Shown: positions 42,840 through 52,561 of the stretch, in pieces
Layout: each line of letters opens with the position of its first letter
Position numbering within the stretch: position 1 is the first letter of the stretch
Source: Pannonibacter carbonis
Lineage (GTDB): Bacteria; Pseudomonadota; Alphaproteobacteria; Rhizobiales; Stappiaceae
DNA: 64,000 nt
NCBI RefSeq assembly: GCF_003012935.1
Contig: NZ_PUDR01000001.1
Location: 50,182 to 114,181 of the forward strand
Direction: 5' to 3'
The notes under the pieces: model-generated
Seen by the model: only the letters and a program-made list of their open reading frames with translations
What the model was told of the DNA's origin: nothing
The model's database searches: none
Translations under genes and position numbers: made by a program

Positions 42840-43792
42840 TGGCTTTCGTCCGCGCCCATCCGCTTGCCCTGCTCGCCCTTTGCCTTCTCGGCCTCGGCGC
42901 CGCCTATCTCTTCGCGGGCCTTGGTCCCAACGCCGGCTTCATCCTGCCGCTGCGCGCGACGAGGCTTGGCGGCATGCTGGTCGTCGGCGCGTCCATCGCG
43001 GTCGCCACCGTGCTGTTCCAGACCGTGGCGCAGAACCGCATCCTCACCCCGTCGATCATGGGCTTCGATGCGCTCTATGTGCTGATGCAGACGGCGCTGG
43101 TCGCCGTCATCGGCGCGGTCGGCTTCACCAGCCTGCCCAAGGCGCTGAAGTTCGGGCTGGAAGTCGGCGTCATGATCACCGCCGCCGTGCTGCTGTTCGG
43201 CACGCTGCTCGGCCGCGGCCCGCGCGACATCGCCCGCATGATCCTGACCGGCGTCATTCTCGGCGTCCTGTTCCGCTCGCTCTCCGGCTTCGTCGCCCGG
43301 GTGCTGGATCCCAACGCCTATTCGGTCGTCCAGTCGGTCACCTTCGCCAGCTTCACCCGCATCGACGCGACGCTGCTCCTCATCGGCGGCAGCGCCGCCC
43401 TCGCCGCCATTGCTGTCGCCTGTGCCCTGTCGCGCCGCCTCGATGTCATGGCGCTTGGCCGTCCCGTCGCCGTCTCGCTCGGGCTCGGCTACGAGCAGCT
43501 GATGCTGCTGGTCCTGGCGCTGGTGGCCCTGCTCGTCTCGGTCTCCACAGCCCTCGTCGGCCCGGTCGCCTTCTTCGGCCTCATCGTCGTCGGCCTTGCC
43601 CATGCGCTGGTCGGCGCGGATCGCCATGCAAGGCTTCTGCCTGCCGCCGCGCTCATCGCCGGCATTGTCCTGGTCGGCGGTCAGCTCATCTTCGAGCGCC
43701 TGATCGGCCAGCAATCCACCCTGAGCGTGGTCGTCGAGTGCATCGGCGGCCTGGTCTTCCTCTGGCTGCTCCTGAAAGGACGCGTGCGATGA
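42836..43792 (+). CDS. Siderophore ABC transporter permease 2 (FecCD family)
   Basis: 318 residues from the ATG in the ATGA overlap. Signature segments are LRATRLGGMLVVGASIAVATVLFQTVAQNRILTPSIMGFDALYVLMQT and VGPVAFFGLIVVGLAHALVG. It pairs with permease 1 as a heterodimer. Its 3' end again overlaps the ATPase start by 4 bp. Confidence 0.92.
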   Translation: MMAFVRAHPLALLALCLLGLGAAYLFAGLGPNAGFILPLRATRLGGMLVVGASIAVATVLFQTVAQNRILTPSIMGFDALYVLMQTALVAVIGAVGFTSLPKALKFGLEVGVMITAAVLLFGTLLGRGPRDIARMILTGVILGVLFRSLSGFVARVLDPNAYSVVQSVTFASFTRIDATLLLIGGSAALAAIAVACALSRRLDVMALGRPVAVSLGLGYEQLMLLVLALVALLVSVSTALVGPVAFFGLIVVGLAHALVGADRHARLLPAAALIAGIVLVGGQLIFERLIGQQSTLSVVVECIGGLVFLWLLLKGRVR

Positions 43793-44544
43793 TCCGCATC
43801 GACAGCCTCAGCCACCGCATCGGCCCGGCCGCCATCCTGTCGGACATCAGCACGACCCTGCCGGCGGGCGCCATCACCGCGCTGATCGGCCCCAACGGCG
43901 CCGGCAAGTCGACCCTCATCAACCTGATCGGCCGGCTTCTGCCCCTGCAGCAGGGCAGCGTTCGGATCGACGGCATGGACATCCGCGCCACCCCCTCCGC
44001 CAAACTCGCGCAGCATGTGGCCATCCTCGGCCAGTCGAACACGGTCGCCAGCCGCCTCACGGTGCGCGATCTCGTCGCCTTCGGCCGCTGGCCGCACAAC
44101 CAGGGCCGCGAGACGGAGGCTGACCGGCGCATCGTCGCTGACGCCCTTGCCACCTTCGACCTGACAGATCTGGCCACTCGCTTCCTCGATCAGCTCTCCG
44201 GCGGCCAGCAGCAGCGGGCCTTCCTTGCCATGACCCTCGCCCAGGACACCGGATGGCTGTTGCTGGACGAGCCGCTCAACAACCTCGACATGCCGCACGC
44301 GCGCGCCCTGATGCAGCGGCTGGATGGCCTGCGCCAGTCCGGCAAGAGCATCGTCATCGTCGTGCATGATGTGAACTATGCCGCACAGTGGGCCGATCAT
44401 GTGGTTGCGCTCCGGGATGGCCGTCTCTTCGCCGCAGGCACCCCGCGCGAGGTCCTGACCGCTCCGTTGCTCGGTGATCTCTACGGCATGAACCTGAATG
44501 TCATCGAGCTGGATCGCCGCCCCTTTGTCATCCACCACCGCTGA
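43789..44544 (+). CDS. Siderophore ABC transporter ATPase (FepC/YclP type)
   Basis: 251 residues from ATG 43789. Walker A is [21 protein letters not shown], the signature LSGGQQQRAFLAMTLAQ and Walker B WLLLDEPLNNLDM, followed by the H-loop VIVVHDVNYAAQW. It completes the SBP-permease-permease-ATPase operon. Iron chelate import into the cytoplasm is well supported. Confidence 0.94.
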   Translation: MIRIDSLSHRIGPAAILSDISTTLPAGAITALIGPNGAGKSTLINLIGRLLPLQQGSVRIDGMDIRATPSAKLAQHVAILGQSNTVASRLTVRDLVAFGRWPHNQGRETEADRRIVADALATFDLTDLATRFLDQLSGGQQQRAFLAMTLAQDTGWLLLDEPLNNLDMPHARALMQRLDGLRQSGKSIVIVVHDVNYAAQWADHVVALRDGRLFAAGTPREVLTAPLLGDLYGMNLNVIELDRRPFVIHHR

Positions 44545-44582
44545 CAGGGCGCGATGCAGGATCGCAACACCCACGAAATTTA

Positions 44583-44597
44583 TGAATCAAAGATTCA
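44583..44597. promoter_or_regulatory. IRO-type box in a perfect palindrome upstream of receptor 2
   Basis: The full element 44581-44599 is TATGAATC-AAA-GATTCATA with perfect 8-bp arms. Its core TGAATCAAAGATTCA fits TGA-N9-TCA. It lies in an AT-rich segment about 115 bp before the receptor 2 start. It is the best-formed of the three boxes. Confidence 0.6.
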
Positions 44598-44713
44598 TAT
44601 TTTTCTTGCTGAGAGATTATTGAATATCATAGGGATGCCTCAAAAATCACGTCGCTTTCCCGGAACAAAATTCCCGTAACGGCACGTTTGCGAAAGATAG
44701 GGGCTCCTCGCAC

Positions 44714-46669
44714 ATGACCAGATCCGCCACTCTCCTGCGCCATCTCCTTGTCGGCACCGCGCTTGCCGCCGGGCTCGTCGGGCCGGCATTGGCCAACGAC
44801 AACACCCCGGTTCAGGACCTGCCGACCGTCGTGCTGCAAGGCAACACGAAGAACGACAAGCACGCGGGCGCGGCAGACCGGGGCAACTCGATCTACATCA
44901 GCGAAAAGGACATCGAGGCCAGCGCCACCGGCAACATGAAGGACCTCTTCGCCGGCCAGGCTTCCGTCACTGTCGGCGGCGGTATCCCGATTGCCCAGAA
45001 GATCTTCGTCAACGGTGTCGACCTTCTGAACCTTGCCGTTTCCGTCGACGGTGTCGCCCAGAACAACCGCGCCTTCCACCACACCACCGCGACCACCATC
45101 GACCCGGAACTGCTGAAGTCCGTCCGCGTCGATCCGACCGTCGCTCCGGCAGATGCGGGCCCGCATGCCATGGCCGGTGCCGTCCAGTTCGACACGGTGG
45201 ATGTCGGCGACCTGCTGTCGCCGGAACGCAACATCGGCGCCTATGGCCGCCTGTCCTATGACACCAACGGCAACACTTTCACCCAGTCTGGCGCCGCTTA
45301 CGGCCGGCACTCCGGCTTCGAACTGCTTGGTTACATCAAGAATGCCAAGGGCCAGGATTACGAGGCGGGCAATGGCCGCCGCGTGCGCGGAACGGGCGCC
45401 GATCTGCAGAGCTTCCTCGTCAAGGGCGCTTACGAGAAGGACGGACATCGTCTCGAACTCTCCGGCATGCGCATGATCGACGATGCCCTGCGCCCCTGGC
45501 GCGCCAACTTCGGCGCGCTCATCGGCGGCCGCCCGACGCCGCTGCTGCGCCGCTATGACACCGACCGGCAGAACTACTCCATCCGATACGAGGGCACGGA
45601 CAACACAGGCCTGTGGGACCCGACCGTTCTGATCGGCTTTTCGGAGAACCACATCGACGTGCCCGAGCCCTACGGCAGCAAGGGCAAGTCGAACACGCTC
45701 AACGGCAAGGTGGAGAACACCTTCCATTTCACCGAGACCAACGCTCTCACCGCCGGCCTCGACTTCTACGCCAAGACCGGCCGCTACTCGGATCCGACCA
45801 GCCGCCTGACCGAAAAGGCACAGAACGTCGGCCTTTACGTCCAGGAGCGCCTGTCCGTCACGGACCGGATCGAGCTGTCCTTCGGCGGCCGCGCGGACTT
45901 CCAGTCCTTCGAAGGCGTCAACGGCCAAAAGCGGGATCAATCCGGCATCAGCGGCAATGCCTCTGTGCGCTACGAGGTCATCGACAACCTGTTCCTCAAG
46001 GCTGGCTATTCCAATGTCTTCGGCGGTCTGGTGATCGAGGACAATTACACCTACTCGCCGCGCTGGACCTATTCGGCCCTGCGCCCGGCCCGCGCCCAGA
46101 ACGTGGTCGGCGGCATCGAGTGGCGTCAGGACGGCTTCTTCGCCAATGCAGAAATCTTCCGCACCGACTTCGACAATGCCCGCAACGGCATCAAAAATGA
46201 CGACTTCATAACCCAGGGCTTCAATCTCGGCGGTGGCTGGAGCTGGGGCGATGGCTCGATCAAGGCGACCTATTCCAACACCGAGGTCGAGGTGAACGGC
46301 AAGAAGACCGGCAGCTATGAGGCGCTCGACTATGGCGCACCGCTCGGCCAGGTCATCGCGGTCGAGGCACAGCACAAGTTCGCGGATTATGGCGTTACTG
46401 TCGGCAGCCGGCTTGACATGGCCCTCGACTACGACGGCCCGGTCGGGGCCGAAGACGCCAAGAAGACCCTCAAGGGCTATCACGTCTTCAACATGTTCCT
46501 GCAGTACGAGCCGGTCCAGCTCGCCGGCCTGCAGCTGCGCCTTGAAGCCAACAACATCTTCGACGCCGACTACGCCGACCGCGGCACCTACGGCGGCGAA
46601 TACACCAGCGTCCAGCAGCTGAAGGAACCAGGCCGCAGCTTCCTGTTCACGGTCAAGAAGACGTTCTGA
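44714..46669 (+). CDS. TonB-dependent outer membrane receptor 2
   Basis: 651 residues. The signal peptide ends GPALANDN. The plug has KIFVNGVDLLNLAVSVDGVAQNN and APADAGPHAMAGAVQFDTV; the barrel ends RSFLFTVKKTF. It is a paralogue of receptor 1 (same motif order), and lies just downstream of the siderophore transporter, so it is the likely outer-membrane gate for the same substrate. The exact ligand cannot be told. Confidence 0.92.
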   Translation: MTRSATLLRHLLVGTALAAGLVGPALANDNTPVQDLPTVVLQGNTKNDKHAGAADRGNSIYISEKDIEASATGNMKDLFAGQASVTVGGGIPIAQKIFVNGVDLLNLAVSVDGVAQNNRAFHHTTATTIDPELLKSVRVDPTVAPADAGPHAMAGAVQFDTVDVGDLLSPERNIGAYGRLSYDTNGNTFTQSGAAYGRHSGFELLGYIKNAKGQDYEAGNGRRVRGTGADLQSFLVKGAYEKDGHRLELSGMRMIDDALRPWRANFGALIGGRPTPLLRRYDTDRQNYSIRYEGTDNTGLWDPTVLIGFSENHIDVPEPYGSKGKSNTLNGKVENTFHFTETNALTAGLDFYAKTGRYSDPTSRLTEKAQNVGLYVQERLSVTDRIELSFGGRADFQSFEGVNGQKRDQSGISGNASVRYEVIDNLFLKAGYSNVFGGLVIEDNYTYSPRWTYSALRPARAQNVVGGIEWRQDGFFANAEIFRTDFDNARNGIKNDDFITQGFNLGGGWSWGDGSIKATYSNTEVEVNGKKTGSYEALDYGAPLGQVIAVEAQHKFADYGVTVGSRLDMALDYDGPVGAEDAKKTLKGYHVFNMFLQYEPVQLAGLQLRLEANNIFDADYADRGTYGGEYTSVQQLKEPGRSFLFTVKKTF

Positions 46670-46694
46670 TCAGGTATAGAAGCAAGGCACAAAC

Positions 46695-46716
46695 GGACCC
46701 GCGCCCGCGCGGGTCC
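46695..46716 (+). terminator. Hairpin after TonB-dependent receptor 2
   Basis: GGACCCGCG and CGCGGGTCC pair perfectly around CCCG, 25 bp after the stop codon. There is no T run, so termination strength is uncertain. Confidence 0.5.
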
Positions 46717-46795
46717 AAGTCCTCACCATAACGGCAGGCCTTTCCCGGCCTCCTCCCCACCGCGGCAGAGTTTTCCCAGCATCATCCCCTCCGCC

Positions 46796-46964
46796 GTCAC
46801 CCCGGGCGCAGCGCAGCGGAGACCCGGGGCCCACTCGTTCGCAGAGCGGGAGAAATGGTCGCGGCACTGCAAATGCTCGTTTTCCAGAAGAGGCAACGCA
46901 ATGCCCGCATCGCCGTTCTGGAAGCGAGTAGGCCCCGGCTCTCGCGATGCTCGGCCGGGGTGAC
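46796..46964. repeat. GTCATTCCGG-type intergenic repeat, copy 2 (GTCACCCCGG variant)
   Basis: Begins GTCACCCCGGGCGCAGCG and ends GGCCGGGGTGAC, with inner inverted segments (CCCGGGGCCC, GGCCCCGG). It lies in the gene-free stretch 46670-47047 between receptor 2 and the DUF305 gene. It resembles copies 1 and 3 in its outer arms. No gene is supported here. Confidence 0.5.
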
Positions 46965-47047
46965 ATCAAGTGGCGCGGCGATGAAGACAGGCACCTGATC
47001 CGGGGCCACGACTTTATGCCGGGACCCCGGGTGCTGTCAGGCCACGA

Positions 47048-47446
47048 TTACTCCGCGCCTTTTTCCTTCAGCCAGGCTTTCATGAAGGCGATTTCCTCTT
47101 CCTGCGCCTTCACCACGGCTTCGGCCAGCGCCCGGATCTTGGGATCCGTGCCATGCGCCAGCACCACCTTGGCCATGTCGACCGCACCCTGATGGTGCGG
47201 GATCATGCCTTTCACGAAGTCGATATCCGCATCGCCCGTGAAGGCGATGGACATGTCCTTGTGCATGGCGTCGTTGATGGCCTGATAGGCCTTGGTGGAC
47301 GCACTGGCGCTTTCTGATCCGGCAGCCGGCATGGAATGGCCGCTATGGTCCTGCACGACAGGTTGCGCGGGCGCAGGTCCATCAGCAAGCGCGGGAAAGG
47401 CACCCAGACCAATTACAAGGGCGGTCACGGCATAAATCTTCATCAT
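47048..47446 (-). CDS. DUF305 family periplasmic protein
   Basis: 132 residues from ATG 47446, with a signal peptide ending FPALADGP. The DUF305 pattern is clear: FTGDADIDFVKGMIPHHQGAVDMAKVVLAHGTDPKIRALAEAVVKAQEEEI. The His/Met-rich N-terminus (DHSGHSMP) may bind copper. Family members such as CopM are linked to copper resistance. The neighbouring gene 47508-47933 is also Cys/Met-rich and may be co-transcribed. Confidence 0.9.
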   Translation of the reverse strand: MMKIYAVTALVIGLGAFPALADGPAPAQPVVQDHSGHSMPAAGSESASASTKAYQAINDAMHKDMSIAFTGDADIDFVKGMIPHHQGAVDMAKVVLAHGTDPKIRALAEAVVKAQEEEIAFMKAWLKEKGAE

Positions 47447-47507
47447 CTCGATGATCCTTTTGGATTGAGCAGAAACTCCGTGGCTCTGGCCACGGCTCAA
47501 GAAAAGA

Positions 47508-47933
47508 TCAGGCGAGGGATTTGGGGGGCGGCGGTTCACAAGCCTCGCCAAGGCCGGTCACGTCGGAGTTGCCTGCCGGCCAGTTGACCAATTCATAGCA
47601 GGCAGGCGCGTCAGCAGCCAAAAATGACGGAGCAAGAAAGCTGGAAGCCATCATGCAGAGCGTGACACACACATCATCCATCTGCGCCGGCGGACAGCAC
47701 GGATGGCCGGCCGAAGCCTGCAATGCCTCGGCACCGCTCAGGCTTGTTGGCGCCCAAACCAGGTCGGCATGACTCATGCCGAGATGATCCATGCCGACAT
47801 GGGCAGGGCTATCCCCGGCGAGCCTGCCTGGTCCCGCAGCCTGCCCTGCCTGAAACGACAAACAGACCAGCGCAAGCACCAGACCGGTGGCCAGCAGAAA
47901 CGCAATCCAGCCCTGTTTGACAGCATTGACCAT
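47508..47933 (-). CDS. Small Cys/Met/His-containing membrane-anchored protein
   Basis: 141 residues of unknown family. It has an N-terminal membrane anchor or signal (WIAFLLATGLVLALVCLSF), then HVGMDHLGMSHAD, GHPCCPPAQMDDVCVTLCMM, and a C-terminal Pro run (CEPPPPKSLA). The pattern resembles small copper-operon proteins of the DUF2946 type, but the match is weak. It precedes DUF305 by 61 bp on the same strand. Confidence 0.55.
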   Translation of the reverse strand: MVNAVKQGWIAFLLATGLVLALVCLSFQAGQAAGPGRLAGDSPAHVGMDHLGMSHADLVWAPTSLSGAEALQASAGHPCCPPAQMDDVCVTLCMMASSFLAPSFLAADAPACYELVNWPAGNSDVTGLGEACEPPPPKSLA

Positions 47934-48086
47934 GGCCAGACCCTAGCCTGTTTCGCCGACCGCGCGCAACTCTCGTAGCGGCAACTGCCGCAGACAGTCC
48001 TTGCTTCCTCCATCGTCATCCAACCGAGACGCTGCACTTCTTCAGCACGAAACTTGGATGAGGTTCACACCTTCAGATCAGCCGCC

Positions 48087-49121
48087 TCAGGTCAGCTTCT
48101 TCGGCCAGGTGTCCGACAGCCGGTAGCCAGCCGGCCAAGGGTCGTCCGGGTCGAGCATCAGCTGGCTCGTGCCGGTCACCCAGCCACGGCCGGAGATTTC
48201 CGGCAGGATTGCGGGCTGGCCCGCGACAGTCGTCGTCCCGGCGATGCGGCAGTCAAAGGTCGAGCCCAGCACCGAGATGCCGGTGAAATGATCCCCCACT
48301 TGCATCTCGCCCCTTGCCGCCAGAACCGCCATGCGGGCAGAGCAGCCGGTGCCGGTCGGTGAACGGTCGAGCTTGGCCGGCTGGATCGCCACCGTGTTGC
48401 GCCCGACCAGCCGGTCGCCCTGCCGCTCCACGGGCAAGGTGAGCTGACAGAACGAGATATGGCTCCATTCGGGGTTGAGCGGATGCGTGAAGCCGAGTTG
48501 TTCGTTGGCCGCCCGGGTGATGCGCACGCCGGTTTCCGCCAGTTCGCGCGCCTCATCCGGCACGATCTCGAACCCGAGCGCGCGCGCGTCGGTGATGACG
48601 AAACTGTCGCCGCCATAGGCCGTGTCGACGGTGAGCGTTCCGAGCCCTTCCACCTCCAGCGGCACGGACAATTTGCCGGCAAAGGACGGCACGTTGGTCA
48701 CGTAGATCCGCTCCGCCTTGCCATTGCGGCAGACCGCCCGGACCTCCACCAGCCCGCCCGGCGCCTCCAGCACGAAGCGCGTTTCCGGCTCCTGCATCGG
48801 CACGATGCCGGTGTCGAGCAGGACGGTTGCCACGCAGATCGAGTTGGACCCGGACATGGGCGGCGTGTCCTCCGGCTCCATGATGATCCACCCCATCGCC
48901 GCGCTCGGATCCTTCGGCGGGACGAGCAGGTTCACATGCCGGAACACCCCGCCGCGCGGCTCGTTCAGCACGAAGTTGCGCAACGCCCCGTCGCGGGCGA
49001 TGAAGCCGCGCTGCTCCCAGATCGTCTCCCCCGGCGGCGGTGCGACGCCGCCAACGATCACGTCCCCGACCTCGCCTTCGGCATGGCAGGTGACCACGTG
49101 GATGATCTTGCTCGTCCGCAT
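48087..49121 (-). CDS. Proline racemase-family protein, probable trans-3-hydroxy-L-proline dehydratase
   Basis: 344 residues of the proline racemase fold. Both catalytic Cys of true racemases are replaced: the first site reads MSGSNSIC (Ser) and the second [13 protein letters not shown] (Thr). A Thr at the second site is the hallmark of trans-3-hydroxy-L-proline dehydratases, which make 1-pyrroline-2-carboxylate. It is the last gene of the hydroxyproline operon. A real 4-hydroxyproline epimerase with both Cys is encoded two genes upstream. Confidence 0.8.
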   Translation of the reverse strand: MRTSKIIHVVTCHAEGEVGDVIVGGVAPPPGETIWEQRGFIARDGALRNFVLNEPRGGVFRHVNLLVPPKDPSAAMGWIIMEPEDTPPMSGSNSICVATVLLDTGIVPMQEPETRFVLEAPGGLVEVRAVCRNGKAERIYVTNVPSFAGKLSVPLEVEGLGTLTVDTAYGGDSFVITDARALGFEIVPDEARELAETGVRITRAANEQLGFTHPLNPEWSHISFCQLTLPVERQGDRLVGRNTVAIQPAKLDRSPTGTGCSARMAVLAARGEMQVGDHFTGISVLGSTFDCRIAGTTTVAGQPAILPEISGRGWVTGTSQLMLDPDDPWPAGYRLSDTWPKKLT

Positions 49122-49132
49122 CTCAAGGCTCC

Positions 49133-50236
49133 TCAGGCGAACCGTAGTACCGGTTCACCCAGCGCCTCGAAGTCCGGCTCGATGCCCAGTCCCGGCCCGA
49201 CCGGTGCAGTCATGGCCCCGTTCACCCGCTGCGGCGCCCCATGGGCAATACGATTCGTGCCGTAGGAGTTGAAGTCTGTCGCCGAGAAACAGAACTCCTC
49301 CGGCGTCGACTGGGCGAGATGGGCAATCGCCGCCGTCACGATATCCCCGCCCCAGGTGTCCTCGATCGTCATGGCGATGCCATGGGCAATGCACAGGTCC
49401 CGCATCTGCCGCGCCTTGGTCAGCCCGCCGACCTTGGAGATCTTCAGGTTGATGACATCCATCGCATCATCGCCGATGGCCCGGACCAGCATGTTCACGT
49501 CGGTGACATTCTCATCCAGCACGAACGGCCGTGCCGTCCGCCGGCGGATGGAGAGGCATTCCTCGTAGGTGAGGCAAGGCTGTTCGATGTAGACATCGAG
49601 ATCGGCAACGCTTGCCGCCACCCGCGTTGCCTCATGCCGGTTCCAGCCGGTGTTGGCATCGGCAACGAGGATATCGGTCGGCTCCAGGATCGCCCGTGCG
49701 GCCCGGATGCGGGCAATGTCGTCGTTGGCGTCGCCGCCGACCTTGAGCTGGAACTTGGTGTAGCCCTCGGCGCGATAGCCGGCGATATTTTGCGCCATTT
49801 TGTCGGCAGACTGCTGCGAAATGGCGCGATAAAGCTGCACTTTCTCCTGCGCCACACCACCCAGAAGCTTCACCAGCGGCATGCCCGCGACCTTGCCCAG
49901 AATGTCCCAGCAGGCAATGTCGAGCGGCGCCTTCACGTAAGGATGACCATTGAGACTGGCGTCCATCGCGCGGTTGAAGGTGGCCAGATCCGTCGGGTCG
50001 AGCCCGATCAGCTTCGGCGCCAACTCCTCCAGTCCCGCCCGGACACCCTTCGCATAGGAGGGCAGATAGGCCGATCCGAGCGGGCAGCACTCGGCATAGC
50101 CGGTGATGCCGGCATCGGTGTCGATGGCCACAACGGTGGCGTCAAAAACCTCGACATAGTTGCCGTTGGACCAGGAATACCGGCCCTCCTTCAGCGGCAG
50201 ATCCACCTGATAAGCGCGAATGGCTGTAATGCGCAT
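49133..50236 (-). CDS. Enolase-superfamily (MLE/MR) enzyme, possible cis-3-hydroxy-L-proline dehydratase
   Basis: 367 residues. The capping domain spans 1-125, followed by the barrel with [13 protein letters not shown] (KxK acid/base motif), VADANTGWN (metal Asp), YIEQPC (metal Glu), DENVTD (third metal ligand), and [18 protein letters not shown] (second Lys). In the hydroxyproline setting two known activities fit: cis-3-hydroxy-L-proline dehydratase, first found in a Labrenzia-type bacterium, and hydroxyproline-betaine 2-epimerase. The neighbouring 3-hydroxyproline dehydratase-like gene favours the first. Confidence 0.75.
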   Translation of the reverse strand: MRITAIRAYQVDLPLKEGRYSWSNGNYVEVFDATVVAIDTDAGITGYAECCPLGSAYLPSYAKGVRAGLEELAPKLIGLDPTDLATFNRAMDASLNGHPYVKAPLDIACWDILGKVAGMPLVKLLGGVAQEKVQLYRAISQQSADKMAQNIAGYRAEGYTKFQLKVGGDANDDIARIRAARAILEPTDILVADANTGWNRHEATRVAASVADLDVYIEQPCLTYEECLSIRRRTARPFVLDENVTDVNMLVRAIGDDAMDVINLKISKVGGLTKARQMRDLCIAHGIAMTIEDTWGGDIVTAAIAHLAQSTPEEFCFSATDFNSYGTNRIAHGAPQRVNGAMTAPVGPGLGIEPDFEALGEPVLRFA

Positions 50237-50263
50237 GGGTCAGTCCCTCCGGATGAAAATGCC

Positions 50264-51265
50264 TTAAACCACAACGAAACCATGGGCATAAGGGTCGCGG
50301 TCGTCGATCATGATGGTGTTGTAGCCCGTCACCCGGGCCCAGCCGGCGATGGTCGGGATGATGCCGTCATGGCTCCCCACCTTGACCGCTTGCCTAACCC
50401 CACCCTCGAACATCGAGCCGATGATGCTCTCATGCACGAAGCTGTCGCCGACCTTCAGTTCACCCTTGCCGAACAGATGCGCCATCCGGGCGGACGTGCC
50501 TGTTCCACATGGGGAACGGTCGATCGCCTTGTCACCATAAAACACCGCATTGCGGGCATGGGCCTCAGGCTGCGTCGGCTTGCCGGTCCACTGGATATGC
50601 GACAGGCCCTTGATGTCCGGCTTTTCCGGATGCACGAACTGATACTTGGCATTGAGCGCCGCCCGGAGCTTCGGACTAAAGCCGATCAGCTCCCCGGCCG
50701 TGAAATCGCCCATGTCCCTGAAAACGGCCTGCGGCTCGACAATGGCGTAGAAATTGCCGCCATAGGCCACATCCACCGTCACCTCGCCCAGCCCCTCCAC
50801 CTCGGCGGTAAGGCCCGTGGCATGCAGGTAGGACGGCACGTTGGTCAGGCGCACCTTCTCGACGAAACGGCCAACCTGCTCGTACTCGGCAATCACCAGT
50901 CCTGCCGGCGTGTCCAGCCGCACGACACCCGGCGTTTTTGGCCGGATCAGGCCATTTTCGATGGCAATCGTGATGGTACCGATAGTGCCATGGCCGCACA
51001 TCGGCAGGCAGCCGGACGTCTCGATGAAGAGAATGCCGACATCGCAATCCTCCCGCGTCGGCGGGTAGAGGATCGAGCCCGACATCATGTCGTGGCCGCG
51101 CGGCTCGAACATCAGTCCGGTGCGGATCCAGTCGAATTCGGCCAGGAAATGCGCCCGCCGCTCCAGCATGGTCTTGCCGGAGAGCAGCGGTCCGCCGCCG
51201 GCCACCACACGCACCGGGTTGCCGCAGGTATGTCCGTCGATACAGGTAAAGGTGCTCACTGCCAT
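50264..51265 (-). CDS. 4-hydroxyproline 2-epimerase
   Basis: 333 residues from ATG 51265, with GGAG upstream. Both catalytic Cys of the proline racemase family are present: GCLPMCGHGTIGT and DRSPCGTGTSARM. It opens with the typical FTCIDGHTCGNPVRVV. It converts trans-4-hydroxy-L-proline to cis-4-hydroxy-D-proline, the substrate of the FAD enzyme encoded directly upstream (gap 16 bp). Confidence 0.92.
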   Translation of the reverse strand: MAVSTFTCIDGHTCGNPVRVVAGGGPLLSGKTMLERRAHFLAEFDWIRTGLMFEPRGHDMMSGSILYPPTREDCDVGILFIETSGCLPMCGHGTIGTITIAIENGLIRPKTPGVVRLDTPAGLVIAEYEQVGRFVEKVRLTNVPSYLHATGLTAEVEGLGEVTVDVAYGGNFYAIVEPQAVFRDMGDFTAGELIGFSPKLRAALNAKYQFVHPEKPDIKGLSHIQWTGKPTQPEAHARNAVFYGDKAIDRSPCGTGTSARMAHLFGKGELKVGDSFVHESIIGSMFEGGVRQAVKVGSHDGIIPTIAGWARVTGYNTIMIDDRDPYAHGFVVV

Positions 51266-51281
51266 GGCAGTCTCCAGAGGA

Positions 51282-52535
51282 TCAGAACCGGTCAGGCCGG
51301 AACGGGCTGAGGTCGATGGGCGGCTGGCGCTCGAGCACCAGATCCGTGACAAGCCGCGCGGTGGCGGCCGATTGGGTGAGGCCAAGATGGCCGTGCCCGA
51401 AGGCGAGGATGACGTTGCGCGCCCGCGGACTGCGGCCGATCACCGGCAGGCTGTCGGGCATCGACGGGCGCGACCCCATCCACTCGACGCCGCCTTCGGT
51501 CCGGAGGCCCGGCATGAACCGCGCCGCCTTGGCCAGCATGTGCTGCGAGCGCCTGAAGTTCACGGGTGCTGAAAACCGCGCCAGTTCCGAGGCCCCGCCG
51601 ACGCGGACGCCCTGTGCAAGCGGCGTCACCACGAAGCCATGCCCGCCGAAGATCAGCTGGCGCTTCAGATCGAAAGCCCCGGCCGGCAGGGTCGTGTTGT
51701 ACCCACGCTCGGCGATCAGCGGCACGTCCGCGCCAAGGCTGGCGGCAAGGCCTTTGGACCAAGGCCCCGCCGCCAGCACCACGTGGCGGGCGGAAAGGGT
51801 CGCACCGCCCGTGAGCCGGACCTGTTGCAAGTCACCGCCGCCGGTGATCGCGATGACCTCGCCGCGATGAACCTTGACGCCGAGCGTTTCCGCAGCCCGG
51901 GCGACGGCCAGCGCGTAGTCGCGCGGATCGGTCACCGTCTTCCAGCCAGGCACGAAGGTTGCCCGGATGAACTGAAGCGACAGGCCGGGCTGCAGCTCGG
52001 CGAGCCCGCGCTGATCGAGATGCTCGAAGGCGATGCCATAGCGCTCCCGCCAGGCCCAGCCTTCCAGGGAGGCGCGGAATTCGCCATCACTTTCATAGAG
52101 TTGCAGCGACCCGTCGGCGCGCACGAAGGCACCCAGACCGGCTGCGGCAACGAGGCTGTCGCACTCCCGCGCCGCCAGCGTGTTGAGCGCGCCCTGTGCC
52201 GCCGCGCTGGCCTCCACCCGGTCCGGCAGGCTGGCGCGGAAGAAGCGCAGCAGCCAGGGCAGCAGGTAGATTGCTTCGCGCGGCGGGATCGCCAGCGGCC
52301 CCAGCGGATCGAGGAGCCACTTCGGCGCCTTGAACAGGATGCCGGGCGAGGCAAGCGGCAGGATGTCGGAAAAGGCGAAGGCCCCGGCATTGCCGCGGCT
52401 TGCCTCGTTGGCAATCTCACCCCGCTCCACCAGCACGACCTTCCGCCCGGCCTCTGCCAGACGGAAGGCGGCCGAGAGGCCGATGATGCCGCCGCCGACG
52501 ATCACGACATCGGTTTCGATATGCTCCGCGGTCAT
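51282..52535 (-). CDS. FAD-dependent D-amino acid dehydrogenase (cis-4-hydroxy-D-proline dehydrogenase)
   Basis: 417 residues of the DadA/DAO fold. The N-terminal Rossmann motif is VVIVGGGIIGLSAAFRLAEAGRKVVLVERG, followed by EASRGNAGAF, LAAGPWSKGLA and the C-terminal GHGHLGLTQSAATARLV. In this operon it should oxidise cis-4-hydroxy-D-proline to 1-pyrroline-4-hydroxy-2-carboxylate. Confidence 0.88.
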   Translation of the reverse strand: MTAEHIETDVVIVGGGIIGLSAAFRLAEAGRKVVLVERGEIANEASRGNAGAFAFSDILPLASPGILFKAPKWLLDPLGPLAIPPREAIYLLPWLLRFFRASLPDRVEASAAAQGALNTLAARECDSLVAAAGLGAFVRADGSLQLYESDGEFRASLEGWAWRERYGIAFEHLDQRGLAELQPGLSLQFIRATFVPGWKTVTDPRDYALAVARAAETLGVKVHRGEVIAITGGGDLQQVRLTGGATLSARHVVLAAGPWSKGLAASLGADVPLIAERGYNTTLPAGAFDLKRQLIFGGHGFVVTPLAQGVRVGGASELARFSAPVNFRRSQHMLAKAARFMPGLRTEGGVEWMGSRPSMPDSLPVIGRSPRARNVILAFGHGHLGLTQSAATARLVTDLVLERQPPIDLSPFRPDRF

Positions 52536-52561
52536 GATCGCGGCTCCTCCCGTTTCCGCGT

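Noticed and set aside
49241..51310. A 689-codon plus-strand frame antisense to the hydroxyproline genes
   Set aside because: It runs across three well-supported minus-strand enzymes and shows no conserved motif.
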